Assembly: GCA_030601755.1 (NCBI GenBank)
Contig: JAUWBF010000032.1
Location: 1-36,536, forward strand
Length of the DNA stretch: 36,536 nucleotides
Origin: Verrucomicrobiota bacterium
GTDB lineage: Bacteria > Verrucomicrobiota > Verrucomicrobiia > Opitutales > Opitutaceae
Direction of reading: 5' to 3'
The position numbers and the translations under genes are program-made. Below are positions 14,457 through 22,700 of this stretch, in pieces (positions within the stretch are counted from its first letter, which is position 1; each line of letters starts with the position of its first letter). The notes beneath the pieces were generated by a model. That model ran no database searches. It worked only from the letters and a program-made list of their open reading frames with translations, and was not told the origin of the DNA.

Positions 14457-15095
14457 TCAGGGGGCCAGACGTTCGACGTGCCAGGAACCGTCCGCGCCGC
14501 GCCGGTAGCGCAGGCGGTCGTGCAAGCGGTTGCGCCGGCCCTGCCAGAACTCGACGCTGTCGGGCACGACGCGGAAGCCGCCCCAGTTGGCGGGCAGCGG
14601 CACGACCTGCCCGGCGAACTTTTGCTCATGGGCCTTGAGCGAGTCCTCGAGCACCTTGCGGTCGGCGATGACCGCGCTTTGCGGCGAGGCCCACGCGCCG
14701 AGCTGGCTGCCGTGCGGGCGGCTGTGGAAATACGCGTCGCTCTCCTCGCGGGAGATTTTCACGACCTTGCCCTCGACGATCACCTGGCGCTCCATCGGCA
14801 CCCAGGGGAAGGTCAGCGAGGCGCGCGGGTTGGCGGCGAGTTCGCGGCCCTTGCGGCTGTCGTGGTTGGTGAAAAACGTGAACCCGCGTCCGTCGAGGCC
14901 CTTGAGCAACACCACGCGCGAGGACGGCAGGCCGTCGGGGGTGGCCGTGGCGAGCACCATGGCGTTGGGCTCGTTGAGCCTGGCCGCCTCGGCTTCCTGG
15001 AACCACCGCTCGAATTGCCGGAACGGGTCCTTGGCGAGGTCCTTTTCGAGGAGCCCGGCGAGCGTGTAGTCTTTGCGAAGGTCGGCCAGTGACAT
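14457..15095 (-). CDS. pdxH: Pyridoxamine 5'-phosphate oxidase
   Basis: 212 residues, the usual PNPOx length. The FMN enzyme oxidises pyridoxine or pyridoxamine 5'-phosphate to pyridoxal 5'-phosphate, the last step of vitamin B6 synthesis or salvage. Characteristic segments: DPFRQFERWFQEAEAA, AMVLATATPDGLPSSRVVLLKG (FMN phosphate binding), FFTNHDSRKGRELAANP, SRPHGSQLGAWAS and WGGFRVVPDSVEFWQGRRNRLHDRLRY at the C-terminus. The following histidine-kinase gene starts 2 nt after its stop, so they are probably one transcript, without an obvious functional link. Confidence 0.95.
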   Translation of the reverse strand: MSLADLRKDYTLAGLLEKDLAKDPFRQFERWFQEAEAARLNEPNAMVLATATPDGLPSSRVVLLKGLDGRGFTFFTNHDSRKGRELAANPRASLTFPWVPMERQVIVEGKVVKISREESDAYFHSRPHGSQLGAWASPQSAVIADRKVLEDSLKAHEQKFAGQVVPLPANWGGFRVVPDSVEFWQGRRNRLHDRLRYRRGADGSWHVERLAP

Positions 15096-15232
15096 GGTGT
15101 GTTTCCCCTAGGTATGGTGGCGGTGGTGCGGGTGTCAAAAAACAACCTTTGGCCAAAGCCGCCGGCGGACAAGCCCGCGCCCGTTTTCCGGCCTCGCCTG
15201 CCGCGCCGCCGGCCTGCTTGGCTGGTCGCACC

Positions 15233-16474
15233 ATGACGCCCGCCGACCACATCGACGCCCACGCCGGGGACCTGTTGCAAACGCTGCGCGACCTCGTGCG
15301 CGTGCCCACGGTCAACCCGCCGGGTGTCGATTACGACGGCGTCACGCGCCTGCTCGTCGCCGAGCTCAAGCGCGCCGGTCTGCGCGCCCGCCGCGTGCGC
15401 GTGCCGGCCGCGCTGGCGGCGAAACACCTGTCGCCAGAGGACCGCCGCCACCCGCGCTACAACGTGCTGGGCTTCCTGCCCGCGAAGGGCGCGAAGAAGA
15501 CCCTCCACTTCAACGCCCATTACGACGTCGTGCCCGTATCCGGAAACTGGCGACACGACGGCCCGTTCTCCGGCGAGACGGAGCGCGGCTGGATTTACGG
15601 ACGCGGCACGGCCGACATGAAGGGCTCCATCGCGTCGTTGCTGGCGGCCCTGCGCGCGCTGCGGGCGACCGGCGTAGCGCCGTTGATGAACATCGAGGTG
15701 TCCTTCACCGCCGACGAGGAGACCGACTCGGCGCTCGGCGCGGAGTGGGTCGTGAAGAACGCCCCGATCAAGCCCGACTACGCCGTCGTCATGGAGGGCG
15801 GCGAGGGCGCCGAGGTCTGTTGCGGCCACAACGGCGTCGTCTGGCTCGAGGTCACCGTGCGCGGCAAGGCCGCCCACGGCAGCCTGCCGCACCTCGGCGT
15901 CAACGCCCTCGAAAAAATGTCCGCGCTGGTGATGGCGCTCGAGGAGCACAAGCGCGAGCTGGCCGCGCGCGTGTTCGTCACGCCCGCCGGCGCCGAGATG
16001 CGCCCCACGCTCAACCTCGGCGGCGTGTTTTCCTCCGGCGAGGGCGGCAAGATCAACACCGTGCCGGCGCTCGCGCGATTCTCCATCGACCGGCGCGTGC
16101 TGCCCGTCGAGACCGCCGCCGCCGCCGAGAAGGAGCTGCGCGCCTTCCTCGCCGCCGCCGCGCGCCGCATCCCCGGCTGCCGCATCACCGTGGCCAAGGT
16201 CTCCGAGAACCACCCGTGCTACACGCCGCCCGAGCATCCGTTCTTCGCCGCGATGGCGGAGTGCGTCGGCGCCGTGCGGCGCAAGCCCACGCGTTTCGAC
16301 GTGTCGCGCGGATTCAACGACATGCACTTCTTCTCACACGTGCTCAAAATCCCCGTGGTCGGCTACGGCCCCGGCGGCGACAACTGCCACGCCGTCGACG
16401 AGCGCGCCTCGGTGAAGGAACTGCTCGCGTCGGCGAAGATCTACGCGCGACTGCTGACGACTTTCGCGGGCTGA
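15233..16474 (+). CDS. M20-family metallopeptidase (ArgE/DapE-like)
   Basis: 413 residues. Two-zinc M20 deacylase/peptidase: HYDVVPV (first metal His and catalytic Asp), GRGTADMKG (bridging Asp), SFTADEETDS (catalytic Glu/Glu), VVMEGGEG (metal Glu) and the distal CHAVDER (metal His). A dimerisation lid domain begins near VTVRGKAAHGSLPHLGVNAL. The family includes acetylornithine deacetylase, succinyl-diaminopimelate desuccinylase and carboxypeptidases; none of the diagnostic pathway neighbours is present, so specificity is open. There is no signal peptide, so it is probably cytoplasmic. ATG at 15233 is used, as the preceding in-frame stretch is not conserved-looking and starts in the divergent promoter gap. 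Confidence 0.9.
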   Translation: MTPADHIDAHAGDLLQTLRDLVRVPTVNPPGVDYDGVTRLLVAELKRAGLRARRVRVPAALAAKHLSPEDRRHPRYNVLGFLPAKGAKKTLHFNAHYDVVPVSGNWRHDGPFSGETERGWIYGRGTADMKGSIASLLAALRALRATGVAPLMNIEVSFTADEETDSALGAEWVVKNAPIKPDYAVVMEGGEGAEVCCGHNGVVWLEVTVRGKAAHGSLPHLGVNALEKMSALVMALEEHKRELAARVFVTPAGAEMRPTLNLGGVFSSGEGGKINTVPALARFSIDRRVLPVETAAAAEKELRAFLAAAARRIPGCRITVAKVSENHPCYTPPEHPFFAAMAECVGAVRRKPTRFDVSRGFNDMHFFSHVLKIPVVGYGPGGDNCHAVDERASVKELLASAKIYARLLTTFAG

Positions 16475-16533
16475 GCGGGCGTCGGACGCGGTTTGTGTGG
16501 GTTGGTTCTGCTTTGATCAGCTGGCCCGCCCGT

Positions 16534-16609
16534 GTAGGCCGCCTGCTTGCAGGCGCGATGGGGGGTATCGGACGGGGGCGTCGAACGCGCCTGCAAGCAG
16601 GCGGCCTAC
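16534..16609. repeat. 76-nt REPIN-like doublet with perfect 24-nt inverted repeats
   Basis: The first 24 nt (16534-16557, beginning GTAG) are the exact reverse complement of 16586-16609 (ending CTAC). Each arm folds into a 7-bp stem with a TT or AA loop (CGCCTGC type). A half-copy of the arm core is at 29722-29735. The gap lies between the convergent M20 and histidine-kinase genes. Confidence 0.9.
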
Positions 16610-16638
16610 CATCGACCCCAACGTTCGAGAAGCGTGCG

Positions 16639-16701
16639 TCACGTCAAACGAGCGTCTTGGGGACAAGCCGTCCCGCCCAACATGGCCACGATTTTATTTA
16701 A
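16639..16701. repeat. Inverted partial copy of the 4913-5061 element
   Basis: Positions 16639-16670 equal the reverse complement of 4952-4983 over 32 nt, and similarity continues, with mismatches, through the A/T-rich end (ATTTTATTTA) to 16701. It directly follows the doublet at 16534-16609. This 256-nt convergent gap therefore holds two repeat types and no gene. Confidence 0.8.
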
Positions 16702-16730
16702 GCCGCATTGGCGTGCCGGTGTCCGCACCG

Positions 16731-17987
16731 CTACGACGCGCCTTGATCGGCGGCCGCACTCGCATCAGCACCCGCGTTGGCGACCGCCGGTAATATGATC
16801 GTGAATACGGTTCCGCGCCCCGCCTCCGACTCCACGGTGATCGAGCCGCCGTGCTTCTTGATGACCGCGTAGACCGTGGCCAGGCCGAGGCCGGTGCCCT
16901 TTTCCTTGGTGGTGAAAAACGGCTCCCAGATGCGCGGCAGCACCTCGGCGGGGATGCCCGGGCCGTTGTCGCGGATGGTCACTCGCACCACCGGCCCGTC
17001 GAACGGCGTGCCCGAGGCCGCGCCGCCCCAGCCCTGCTGGTTGATCGCGCTCACCTCCAGCGCGCGGCCGGGCGCGTCGCCCATGGCCTGCACGGCGTTG
17101 ACGCAGAGGTTGGAGATCACCTGATCCATCTGCACGGGGTCGGCCTTCACCGGGAGCAGGTCGGGCGCAAGATCGAGATTGAGCGCGACGTTCGAGTGCA
17201 CCACCGCGCCCTTCGCCGCCTCCGCCACGAGCGGGCCGATGACCAGCGTGCGCAGTTGCGGCGCCGAGCCGCGGGCGAAGGACAGCAGGTTCTTCGACAA
17301 CTCCTGCGCGCGCCATGCGGCGGACTCGATGGCCGCGGTGCGCTTGCCCGCGTCGGGCGGCAGCTCGGCGGACTTCATGCGCAGTATGGCGGTGTTGCCC
17401 AGGATGATCGTGAGCAGGTTGCCGAAGTCGTGCGCCACGCCGCCGGCCAGCATGCCGAGCGACTCCAGCCGCTGCGCGCGCGCCGCCCGCTCGCGCTCCT
17501 CGGCCAAGGCCTTCTCGGCGGCACGGCGCTCGGTGATGTCGGTGAACACCCCGAAGATGCCCACCGGCGCGCCGGACTCGTCGCGGATGATGTCCGCCCG
17601 CACGAACGCCGGCACCGTCCGCCCGTCCTTCGTGCGCACCTCCGTCTCGCCGTGCCAGGAGTTGCCCGCGCGGATGCTCGCATGGATCTCCGCCGCGACC
17701 TTCAGGTCGGCGAAGAGCACGCCGACCTCCGGCACCGCGTTGAGCTCCTCCACCGTGTAGCCGAACAGCTGCATGTGCGCGCGGTTGTGATAGACCGAGT
17801 TGCCCTCGAAGTCGCCGATGCCGATCGCGTCCGAGGCGCTTTCCACCGCCTGGCTGATGCGCGCCAGCGTCAGCGCGGTGTGCTCCAGCTTGCGCCGCGC
17901 GCGCCGATGATGCCACGCGCTCCACCCCCACCCGCCCATCAGGAGCGCGGCGATCAGCCAGGGAATTGTTGCGACAAGCGGCGGCAT
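16731..17987 (-). CDS. Membrane-anchored PAS sensor histidine kinase
   Basis: 418 residues. One N-terminal membrane helix (about 6-24) has almost no periplasmic part, so it anchors rather than senses outside signals. A PAS domain with PAC (about 45-155) includes SVYHNRAHMQLFGYTVEEL and GIFGVFTDITERRAAEKAL. A short coiled linker leads to HisKA with His186 in GGVAHDFGNLL. The ATPase domain has the N-box SNLCVNAVQAM, DNGPGIP, and EPFFTTKEKGTGLGLATVY. There is no receiver domain, and no response-regulator gene is adjacent. Its kinase core resembles that of the hybrid kinase at 12892-14454. The 3' end is within the convergent repeat-filled gap. Confidence 0.88.
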   Translation of the reverse strand: MPPLVATIPWLIAALLMGGWGWSAWHHRRARRKLEHTALTLARISQAVESASDAIGIGDFEGNSVYHNRAHMQLFGYTVEELNAVPEVGVLFADLKVAAEIHASIRAGNSWHGETEVRTKDGRTVPAFVRADIIRDESGAPVGIFGVFTDITERRAAEKALAEERERAARAQRLESLGMLAGGVAHDFGNLLTIILGNTAILRMKSAELPPDAGKRTAAIESAAWRAQELSKNLLSFARGSAPQLRTLVIGPLVAEAAKGAVVHSNVALNLDLAPDLLPVKADPVQMDQVISNLCVNAVQAMGDAPGRALEVSAINQQGWGGAASGTPFDGPVVRVTIRDNGPGIPAEVLPRIWEPFFTTKEKGTGLGLATVYAVIKKHGGSITVESEAGRGTVFTIILPAVANAGADASAAADQGAS

Positions 17988-18158
17988 GAGGTGTTTCCTC
18001 TACGCAAGGGACGTTCTCCAAATATTCAAAGAGCAATCGCCACGCGTGCCGGCGTCTTTAGCACAAAGCCGCCGCCCGCAGCACAGCGCCGACCGCCCCG
18101 GCCATTCGCCCTTGTTTCGTCCGGAGCGGTTCCGCATCGTCCGCCCCATCTTACACCC

Positions 18159-19571
18159 ATGAAAATCAACGCCACCCTCACCCCGGCCAAGCTCCAGAAG
18201 AAACTGGACCGCGTGTTCGAGCTCGCGGGCCAGAAGATCACCTCGATCAACAAGTCCTGGGACCCCTCCAAGGGCACGCCCGTCTTCACCATCAAGGGCA
18301 AATACACCTCGCGCGGCTGGACCGAGTGGACGCAGGGCTTCCAGTTCGGCATGGCGTTCCTGCAGTTCGACGCCACCGGCGACGAGTCCTTCCTCGCGCT
18401 CGGCCGCGAGAAGACCCTCAAGCACATGGCCTCGCACGTCTCGCATGTCGGCGTGCACGACCACGGCTTCAATAACGTCTCCACCTACGGCAATCTCCGC
18501 CGCCTGATGCTCGAGGGACGCATCCCCTACAACCAGGACGAGATGAACTACGCCGAGCTCGCCCTCAAGGTCTCCGGCGCCGTGCAGGCCGCCCGCCACG
18601 CCACCACCAACCAGACCGCCCCCTGGTCGCCCGTGAAGGGCTCGCCCGGCGTCGTGCCCTCCGGCTACGTCTACTCCTTCAACGGCCCGCAGTCCCTCTT
18701 CGCCGACACCATCCGCTCCATGCGCGCCCTCGTCGTCGCGCACCAACTCGGTCACGTGCTCATGGGTGAGGGCGACAAGCCCATCAATCTCCTCCACCGC
18801 GCCGTCGAGCACGCCGCCACCACCGCCCGCTACAACGTCTTCTTCGGTCAGGGCCGCGACAGCTACGACGTGCGCGGCCGCGTCGCCCACGAGTCCGTCT
18901 TCAACCGCAACGACGGCCAGTTCCGCTGCCCCTCCTCGCAGCAAGGCTACTCGCCCTTCACCACCTGGACCCGCGGCGCCGCCTGGATCATCTGCGGCTA
19001 CGCCGAGCAGCTCGAGTTCCTCGACACCGTCAAGGGCCGTGACCTCGACGCCGTCGGTGGCCGCCGCGCCGTCACCAACCTCCTCCTCGAGACCGCCCGC
19101 GCCACCGCCGACTACTACATCGACGGCTACACCGCGCTCGACGGCATCCCCTACTGGGACAGCGCCGCGCTCAACTGGGCCGCCATGGGCGACATCACCA
19201 AGAAGCCCGCCGATCCCTTCAACGCCTACGAGCCCGTCGACAGCTCCGCCGCCGCCATCACCGCGCAAGGCCTCATCCGCCTCGGCCTCTGGCTGCAAAA
19301 CAACGGCGACGCCAAGGCCGGCAAACGCTACTACCAAGCCGGCCTCACCGTCGCCGAGTCGCTCTTCTCCGACACCTACCTGTCGGCCGATCCCAAGCAC
19401 CAGGGCCTGCTCCTGCACAGCGTTTACCACCGCCCCAACGGCTGGGACCACATCCCGAAGGGGCAAAAAGTCCCCTGCGGCGAGGCCTGCATGTGGGGCG
19501 ACTACCACGCCATGGAACTCGCGCTCCTCATCAAGCGCATCGGCGAAAAGAGCTACCTCACGTTCTTCTAA
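18159..19571 (+). CDS. Glycoside hydrolase family 88 (unsaturated glucuronyl hydrolase-like)
   Basis: 470 residues, longer than the 370-400 usual for the family. GH88 enzymes remove unsaturated uronic acids from oligosaccharides released by polysaccharide lyases, by hydrating the vinyl-ether bond. Landmarks: VHDHGFNNVSTYGNL (the HDxGF catalytic aspartate region), the SSQQGYSPFTTWTRGAAWIICGYA segment, GIPYWDSAA, PVDSSAAAITAQGLIRLG and GEACMWGDYHAMELAL. There is no obvious signal peptide, suggesting that oligosaccharides are processed in the cytoplasm. ATG 18159 is preferred because upstream sequence is antisense to the divergent kinase. It has a strong terminator downstream and no lyase or transporter neighbours. 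Confidence 0.88.
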   Translation: MKINATLTPAKLQKKLDRVFELAGQKITSINKSWDPSKGTPVFTIKGKYTSRGWTEWTQGFQFGMAFLQFDATGDESFLALGREKTLKHMASHVSHVGVHDHGFNNVSTYGNLRRLMLEGRIPYNQDEMNYAELALKVSGAVQAARHATTNQTAPWSPVKGSPGVVPSGYVYSFNGPQSLFADTIRSMRALVVAHQLGHVLMGEGDKPINLLHRAVEHAATTARYNVFFGQGRDSYDVRGRVAHESVFNRNDGQFRCPSSQQGYSPFTTWTRGAAWIICGYAEQLEFLDTVKGRDLDAVGGRRAVTNLLLETARATADYYIDGYTALDGIPYWDSAALNWAAMGDITKKPADPFNAYEPVDSSAAAITAQGLIRLGLWLQNNGDAKAGKRYYQAGLTVAESLFSDTYLSADPKHQGLLLHSVYHRPNGWDHIPKGQKVPCGEACMWGDYHAMELALLIKRIGEKSYLTFF

Positions 19572-19581
19572 AAAACGCCGC

Positions 19582-19643
19582 TTCGTGGCACAGGCATGGC
19601 CGACTGTCGGGCTGCGCCCTCGAAACCTGCCTGTGCGCTCGGC
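19582..19643. repeat. Degenerate relative of the 382-411 hairpin
   Basis: After the GH88 stop, a CGTGGCACAGGCA-type arm like that at 382-394 recurs, followed some 40 nt later by the complementary TGCCTGTGC. The TTCC loop is replaced by about 30 nt of unrelated sequence, as if the hairpin had been expanded or interrupted. Confidence 0.5.
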
Positions 19644-19670
19644 GTCAAAGTCCGTTCCCCTCCTTCAACC

Positions 19671-19700
19671 AATCCCGCCTCCGTCGAGGCGGGATTTTTT
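19671..19700 (+). terminator. Strong intrinsic terminator of the GH88 gene
   Basis: AATCCCGCCT (19671-19680) pairs perfectly with AGGCGGGATT (19687-19696) around CCGTCG, directly followed by TTTT (19697-19700). It is the clearest rho-independent terminator in the window, 100 nt after the GH88 stop. Confidence 0.92.
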
Positions 19701-19765
19701 GCGACGTGGTGGACGCCTCTTGCCCGTGCTCCGCGTCCCCGCCTCGCCATGAGAAGGCGCGCCGT

Positions 19766-20497
19766 TCAGCGACCGGCTTCGCGCCGGTAGGTATAACTCT
19801 CCCGCCCGGTCAACGGCTCGGAGCGATGGATCTCCTGGCCGTTCTCCGTCAGCACCAAGCGACCTTTGAAATCCGTCGGCAGTCCGGTGAGCGTGAACTC
19901 CACGATATGCTGCCCCCGTAGCACTCCGGAATAGTATTTTGGCGTCTCCACCAGCTCCACGCCGCTGGCATTGAACTTGATGACGATCTTCCAATCACCG
20001 CGCGGAAAATCTTCCGCAAAGGTGAAGCCCAGTTGTCGGTCGGGCGGCCCCTTCCATCCTAGGTCCGTGGTGCGTCGGCCTGCCAGCAGATAACCTCCGC
20101 CCGCCTGCACATAGGGAATCGTCGCCTCCACGCTCGCACGCCCTTGCCGGCTGGCTACGCGGATCACGCCCAGTGGCTTGGCGCTCAGTTCGATCTTACG
20201 CCCGTTGTAGACATTGGGGCGGCTGATATCCACGATGTCGGGCAGTCGATCAACGCTGACCGTCGCCTCACCCTCCGCTGGTATCAACCCCGCCAGCCCC
20301 GCATGGGCCGCTTGCCGGTCCTCCAAAGAAAGCCCTTCGGTGTGCGTGAGCGCGACCAGTCCGTCCACGTCGGAGGCCTTGATCGCCCGATCCACCGCCG
20401 CCGCCAGCTCCTGCGGAGTCGACGGGATCGGCGTCCCGCAGGCCACGCCCGCCATCCAGACCATGCTCGTGAAGGTGAACCATAATAAGCGCGTCAT
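19766..20497 (-). CDS. Exported hypothetical protein
   Basis: 243 residues from ATG 20497. The N-terminus MTRLLWFTFTSMVWMAGVACGTPIP is a signal peptide; the Cys suggests a lipoprotein, but the lipobox (GVAC) is weak and cleavage after VACG is also possible. The mature part starts with a helical segment (TPQELAAAVDRAIKASDVDGLVALTHTEGLS), as in proteins that count or gate small repeats, then beta-rich sequence with several aromatic strands (GDWKIVIKFNASGVELVETPKYYSG). I recognise no family. It is 49 nt downstream of ligA on the same strand and probably co-transcribed; no functional tie to ligase is evident. Confidence 0.7.
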   Translation of the reverse strand: MTRLLWFTFTSMVWMAGVACGTPIPSTPQELAAAVDRAIKASDVDGLVALTHTEGLSLEDRQAAHAGLAGLIPAEGEATVSVDRLPDIVDISRPNVYNGRKIELSAKPLGVIRVASRQGRASVEATIPYVQAGGGYLLAGRRTTDLGWKGPPDRQLGFTFAEDFPRGDWKIVIKFNASGVELVETPKYYSGVLRGQHIVEFTLTGLPTDFKGRLVLTENGQEIHRSEPLTGRESYTYRREAGR

Positions 20498-20546
20498 ACG
20501 GCCATGACGTCCAAGCGACCGCCTTTGTGTCAAACCCGGTCGCATA

Positions 20547-22700
20547 TCACTCCGCCTCGCCCAGTCGCTCGGTCAACGCCGCCTCGTCGATCACCGTGAT
20601 CCCGCGTTCGCGGGCCGACGCCAGCTTCGCGCCCGCGTCCTCGCCGGCCACGACCAGTGTCGTGCGTTTGGTCAGGTTGGAATCGACCCGCGCGCCCGCC
20701 GCCTCCAGCCGCCGCGTCGCCTCGGTGCGCGTCCAACGCTGTAACCGTCCCGTCAATACAACCGTCTCGCCGGCGAACGCGCCCGCGTTCGCTGTCGCCT
20801 CTCCTTTCGCGGTGCCGACGCCGAACTTCGCCAGCGCCGCCAGCTCGACGCGCACCGCCGGCTTCGCCAGGTGCTCGGCCACCGCGTCCGCGACGCCTTC
20901 GTCCAGGCCCGCCGCGGCCAACGCCGCGCGATCGGCCGACAACAACGCGGCCCAGTCCGGCGCCGCCTTGGCCAGCGCTTCCGCCCGACCCGCGCCCACG
21001 CCGGGCAAACCCAATCCGCCCAGCACCGCCGGCCACGGCGCGCTCCGGCTCGCCGCGATGGACGCCAGCAGCTTGTCCGCCGAACGCTCGCCGATACCCG
21101 GCAACGCCAGCAGGTCGGCGCGTTCCAGCCGGTAAAGCTCCGCCAGCCCGCGCACCTTGCCGCTCTCCACCAGCGCCGCGATGGTCGCCGGACCCAGCCC
21201 CGTGATATCCACGCCGTTTTTCGACGCGAACCACTCCACGCGCCGCGCCAGCACCGCGGGACACGCGTCGTTCACGCAACGCAGCAGTCCGACGCGTCCC
21301 CCGCCTCCCGCCTCGTCCGCCTCCGCCGCCACCTGCCCGCCGCAGGCCGGACACACTTCCGGCGGCATCCACGGTGCCGCGTTCGCCGCACGCCGCGAAC
21401 GGTCCACGCCCACGATGGCCGGGATGATCTCGCCGGCTTTTTCCACCCAGACCGTGTCGCCGATCCGCAGGTCGAGCGCGACGATCTCGGCCGGGTTGTG
21501 CAACGTCGCCCGCGCCACCCTCGAACCGTCCAGCGTGATCGGTTCCAGTTCAGCCACCGGCGTCAGCACGCCCGTGCGGCCCGCCTGCCACGTGATGCCG
21601 ACCAGCCGCGTCGCCGCCCGTTCGGCGGGGAATTTGCGCGCGATGGCCCAACGCGGCGTGGCCGGCCCGGTTCCCAGCCGTTCCTGATCGGCGGTCAGCT
21701 CCAGCTTCACGACCACGCCGTCGGTCGGAAAACCCAACCGCGCGCGTTCGTCGCGCAACGCATCGACCGCCGTCCGCAGTTCCGTCCAGCCCTCGCCGGT
21801 GCGCGCCCCCTCCACCACCGACAGACCCCACGCGCGCAGCATCCCGGCGAAATCGCCCAGCGACGCCGGCCGCGCCGACGCCGGTTCGACCGCGCCCCAG
21901 GCGTAGCAGACCAGGGACAGCCGCCGTCCCGCGTTGGTCGCCGGATCGAGCGCCTTCACGCTGCCCGCCGCCAGATTACGCGGATGCGCAAAGACCGGCT
22001 CGCCCGCCGCCTCGCGCTCACGGTTGAGCCGAGCGAACTCCTCCAGCCCGAGGTAAATCTCGCCGCGGATCTCGATCAACGCCGGCGCTTCGTGCTCGAT
22101 CGCGAGCACTTCCGGCGGGGCGCACAACGCGCGCACGTTAGCCGTGATGTCGTCCCCCTCCTCACCGTCGCCGCGCGTGACCGCGCGCGCCAGCCGGCCG
22201 TGTTCGTAAACCAAACTCACCGCGATGCCGTCGAACTTCGGCTCGACCCGCCAGGCGATCTCGTCGCGTCCGAGGGTGCCGCTCGCCCGCGCATAAAACG
22301 CCGACAGCTCCGCGTCCGAATATGCTTTGTCCAAGCTCAGCATCGGCGCTCCGTGCCGCCGCTTGGCAAAACCCTCCGCGCGGTCGTCGCCGATCTTTTC
22401 GCCGGCCACGCCGCCCGCCGCGCCACCGTCACCCATGCCCTCCGTGCCGCCGCCACCCCTGTCGCCAAAATCCGGATACGCCTGTTCGAGCCGTCGCAGC
22501 TCGGCCTTGAGCGCGTCGTAGGCCGCGTCGCTGATCTCCGGCGCGTTTTTGCGGTAATACAGCTCGTCGTGGTGGGCGATCTCCCGCCGCAGTTCGAGGA
22601 TGCGCGCGTGGTCCGTCGGACTGGCGGCGAGGGCACCGCTCAAGAACAGCACGAGCGTCACGATCATCAGCCATGGTGGTGTTCGCGTGTGTTTCCGCAT
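20547..22700 (-). CDS. ligA: NAD-dependent DNA ligase with N-terminal hydrophobic leader
   Basis: 717 residues. The Ia domain (ELRREIAHHDELYYRKNAPEISDAAYD) binds NMN; the nucleotidyl-transfer lysine is K155 in EPKFDG; RGDGEEGDDIT and the OB-fold follow. Four zinc cysteines are in CPACGG and CVNDACP, then helix-hairpin-helix repeats and a C-terminal BRCT domain (GAFAGETVVLTGRLQRWTRTEATRRLEAAGARV). All catalytic parts look intact. Oddly, the N-terminus MRKHTRTPPWLMIVTLVLFLSGALAASPTDHARI reads as a signal peptide or membrane anchor where LigA normally begins straight with the Ia helices; alternative starts within the hydrophobic stretch are only GTG or TTG codons. A Gly-rich insert (GGGGTEGMGDGGAAGGVAG) lies between the Ia and adenylation domains. 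Confidence 0.88.
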   Translation of the reverse strand: MRKHTRTPPWLMIVTLVLFLSGALAASPTDHARILELRREIAHHDELYYRKNAPEISDAAYDALKAELRRLEQAYPDFGDRGGGGTEGMGDGGAAGGVAGEKIGDDRAEGFAKRRHGAPMLSLDKAYSDAELSAFYARASGTLGRDEIAWRVEPKFDGIAVSLVYEHGRLARAVTRGDGEEGDDITANVRALCAPPEVLAIEHEAPALIEIRGEIYLGLEEFARLNREREAAGEPVFAHPRNLAAGSVKALDPATNAGRRLSLVCYAWGAVEPASARPASLGDFAGMLRAWGLSVVEGARTGEGWTELRTAVDALRDERARLGFPTDGVVVKLELTADQERLGTGPATPRWAIARKFPAERAATRLVGITWQAGRTGVLTPVAELEPITLDGSRVARATLHNPAEIVALDLRIGDTVWVEKAGEIIPAIVGVDRSRRAANAAPWMPPEVCPACGGQVAAEADEAGGGGRVGLLRCVNDACPAVLARRVEWFASKNGVDITGLGPATIAALVESGKVRGLAELYRLERADLLALPGIGERSADKLLASIAASRSAPWPAVLGGLGLPGVGAGRAEALAKAAPDWAALLSADRAALAAAGLDEGVADAVAEHLAKPAVRVELAALAKFGVGTAKGEATANAGAFAGETVVLTGRLQRWTRTEATRRLEAAGARVDSNLTKRTTLVVAGEDAGAKLASARERGITVIDEAALTERLGEAE

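Noticed and set aside
12748-14508. 586-codon plus-strand frame antisense to the hybrid histidine kinase
   Set aside because: The minus-strand kinase has all HisKA/HATPase motifs; the plus frame is low-complexity Gly/Ala/His/Val without motifs.
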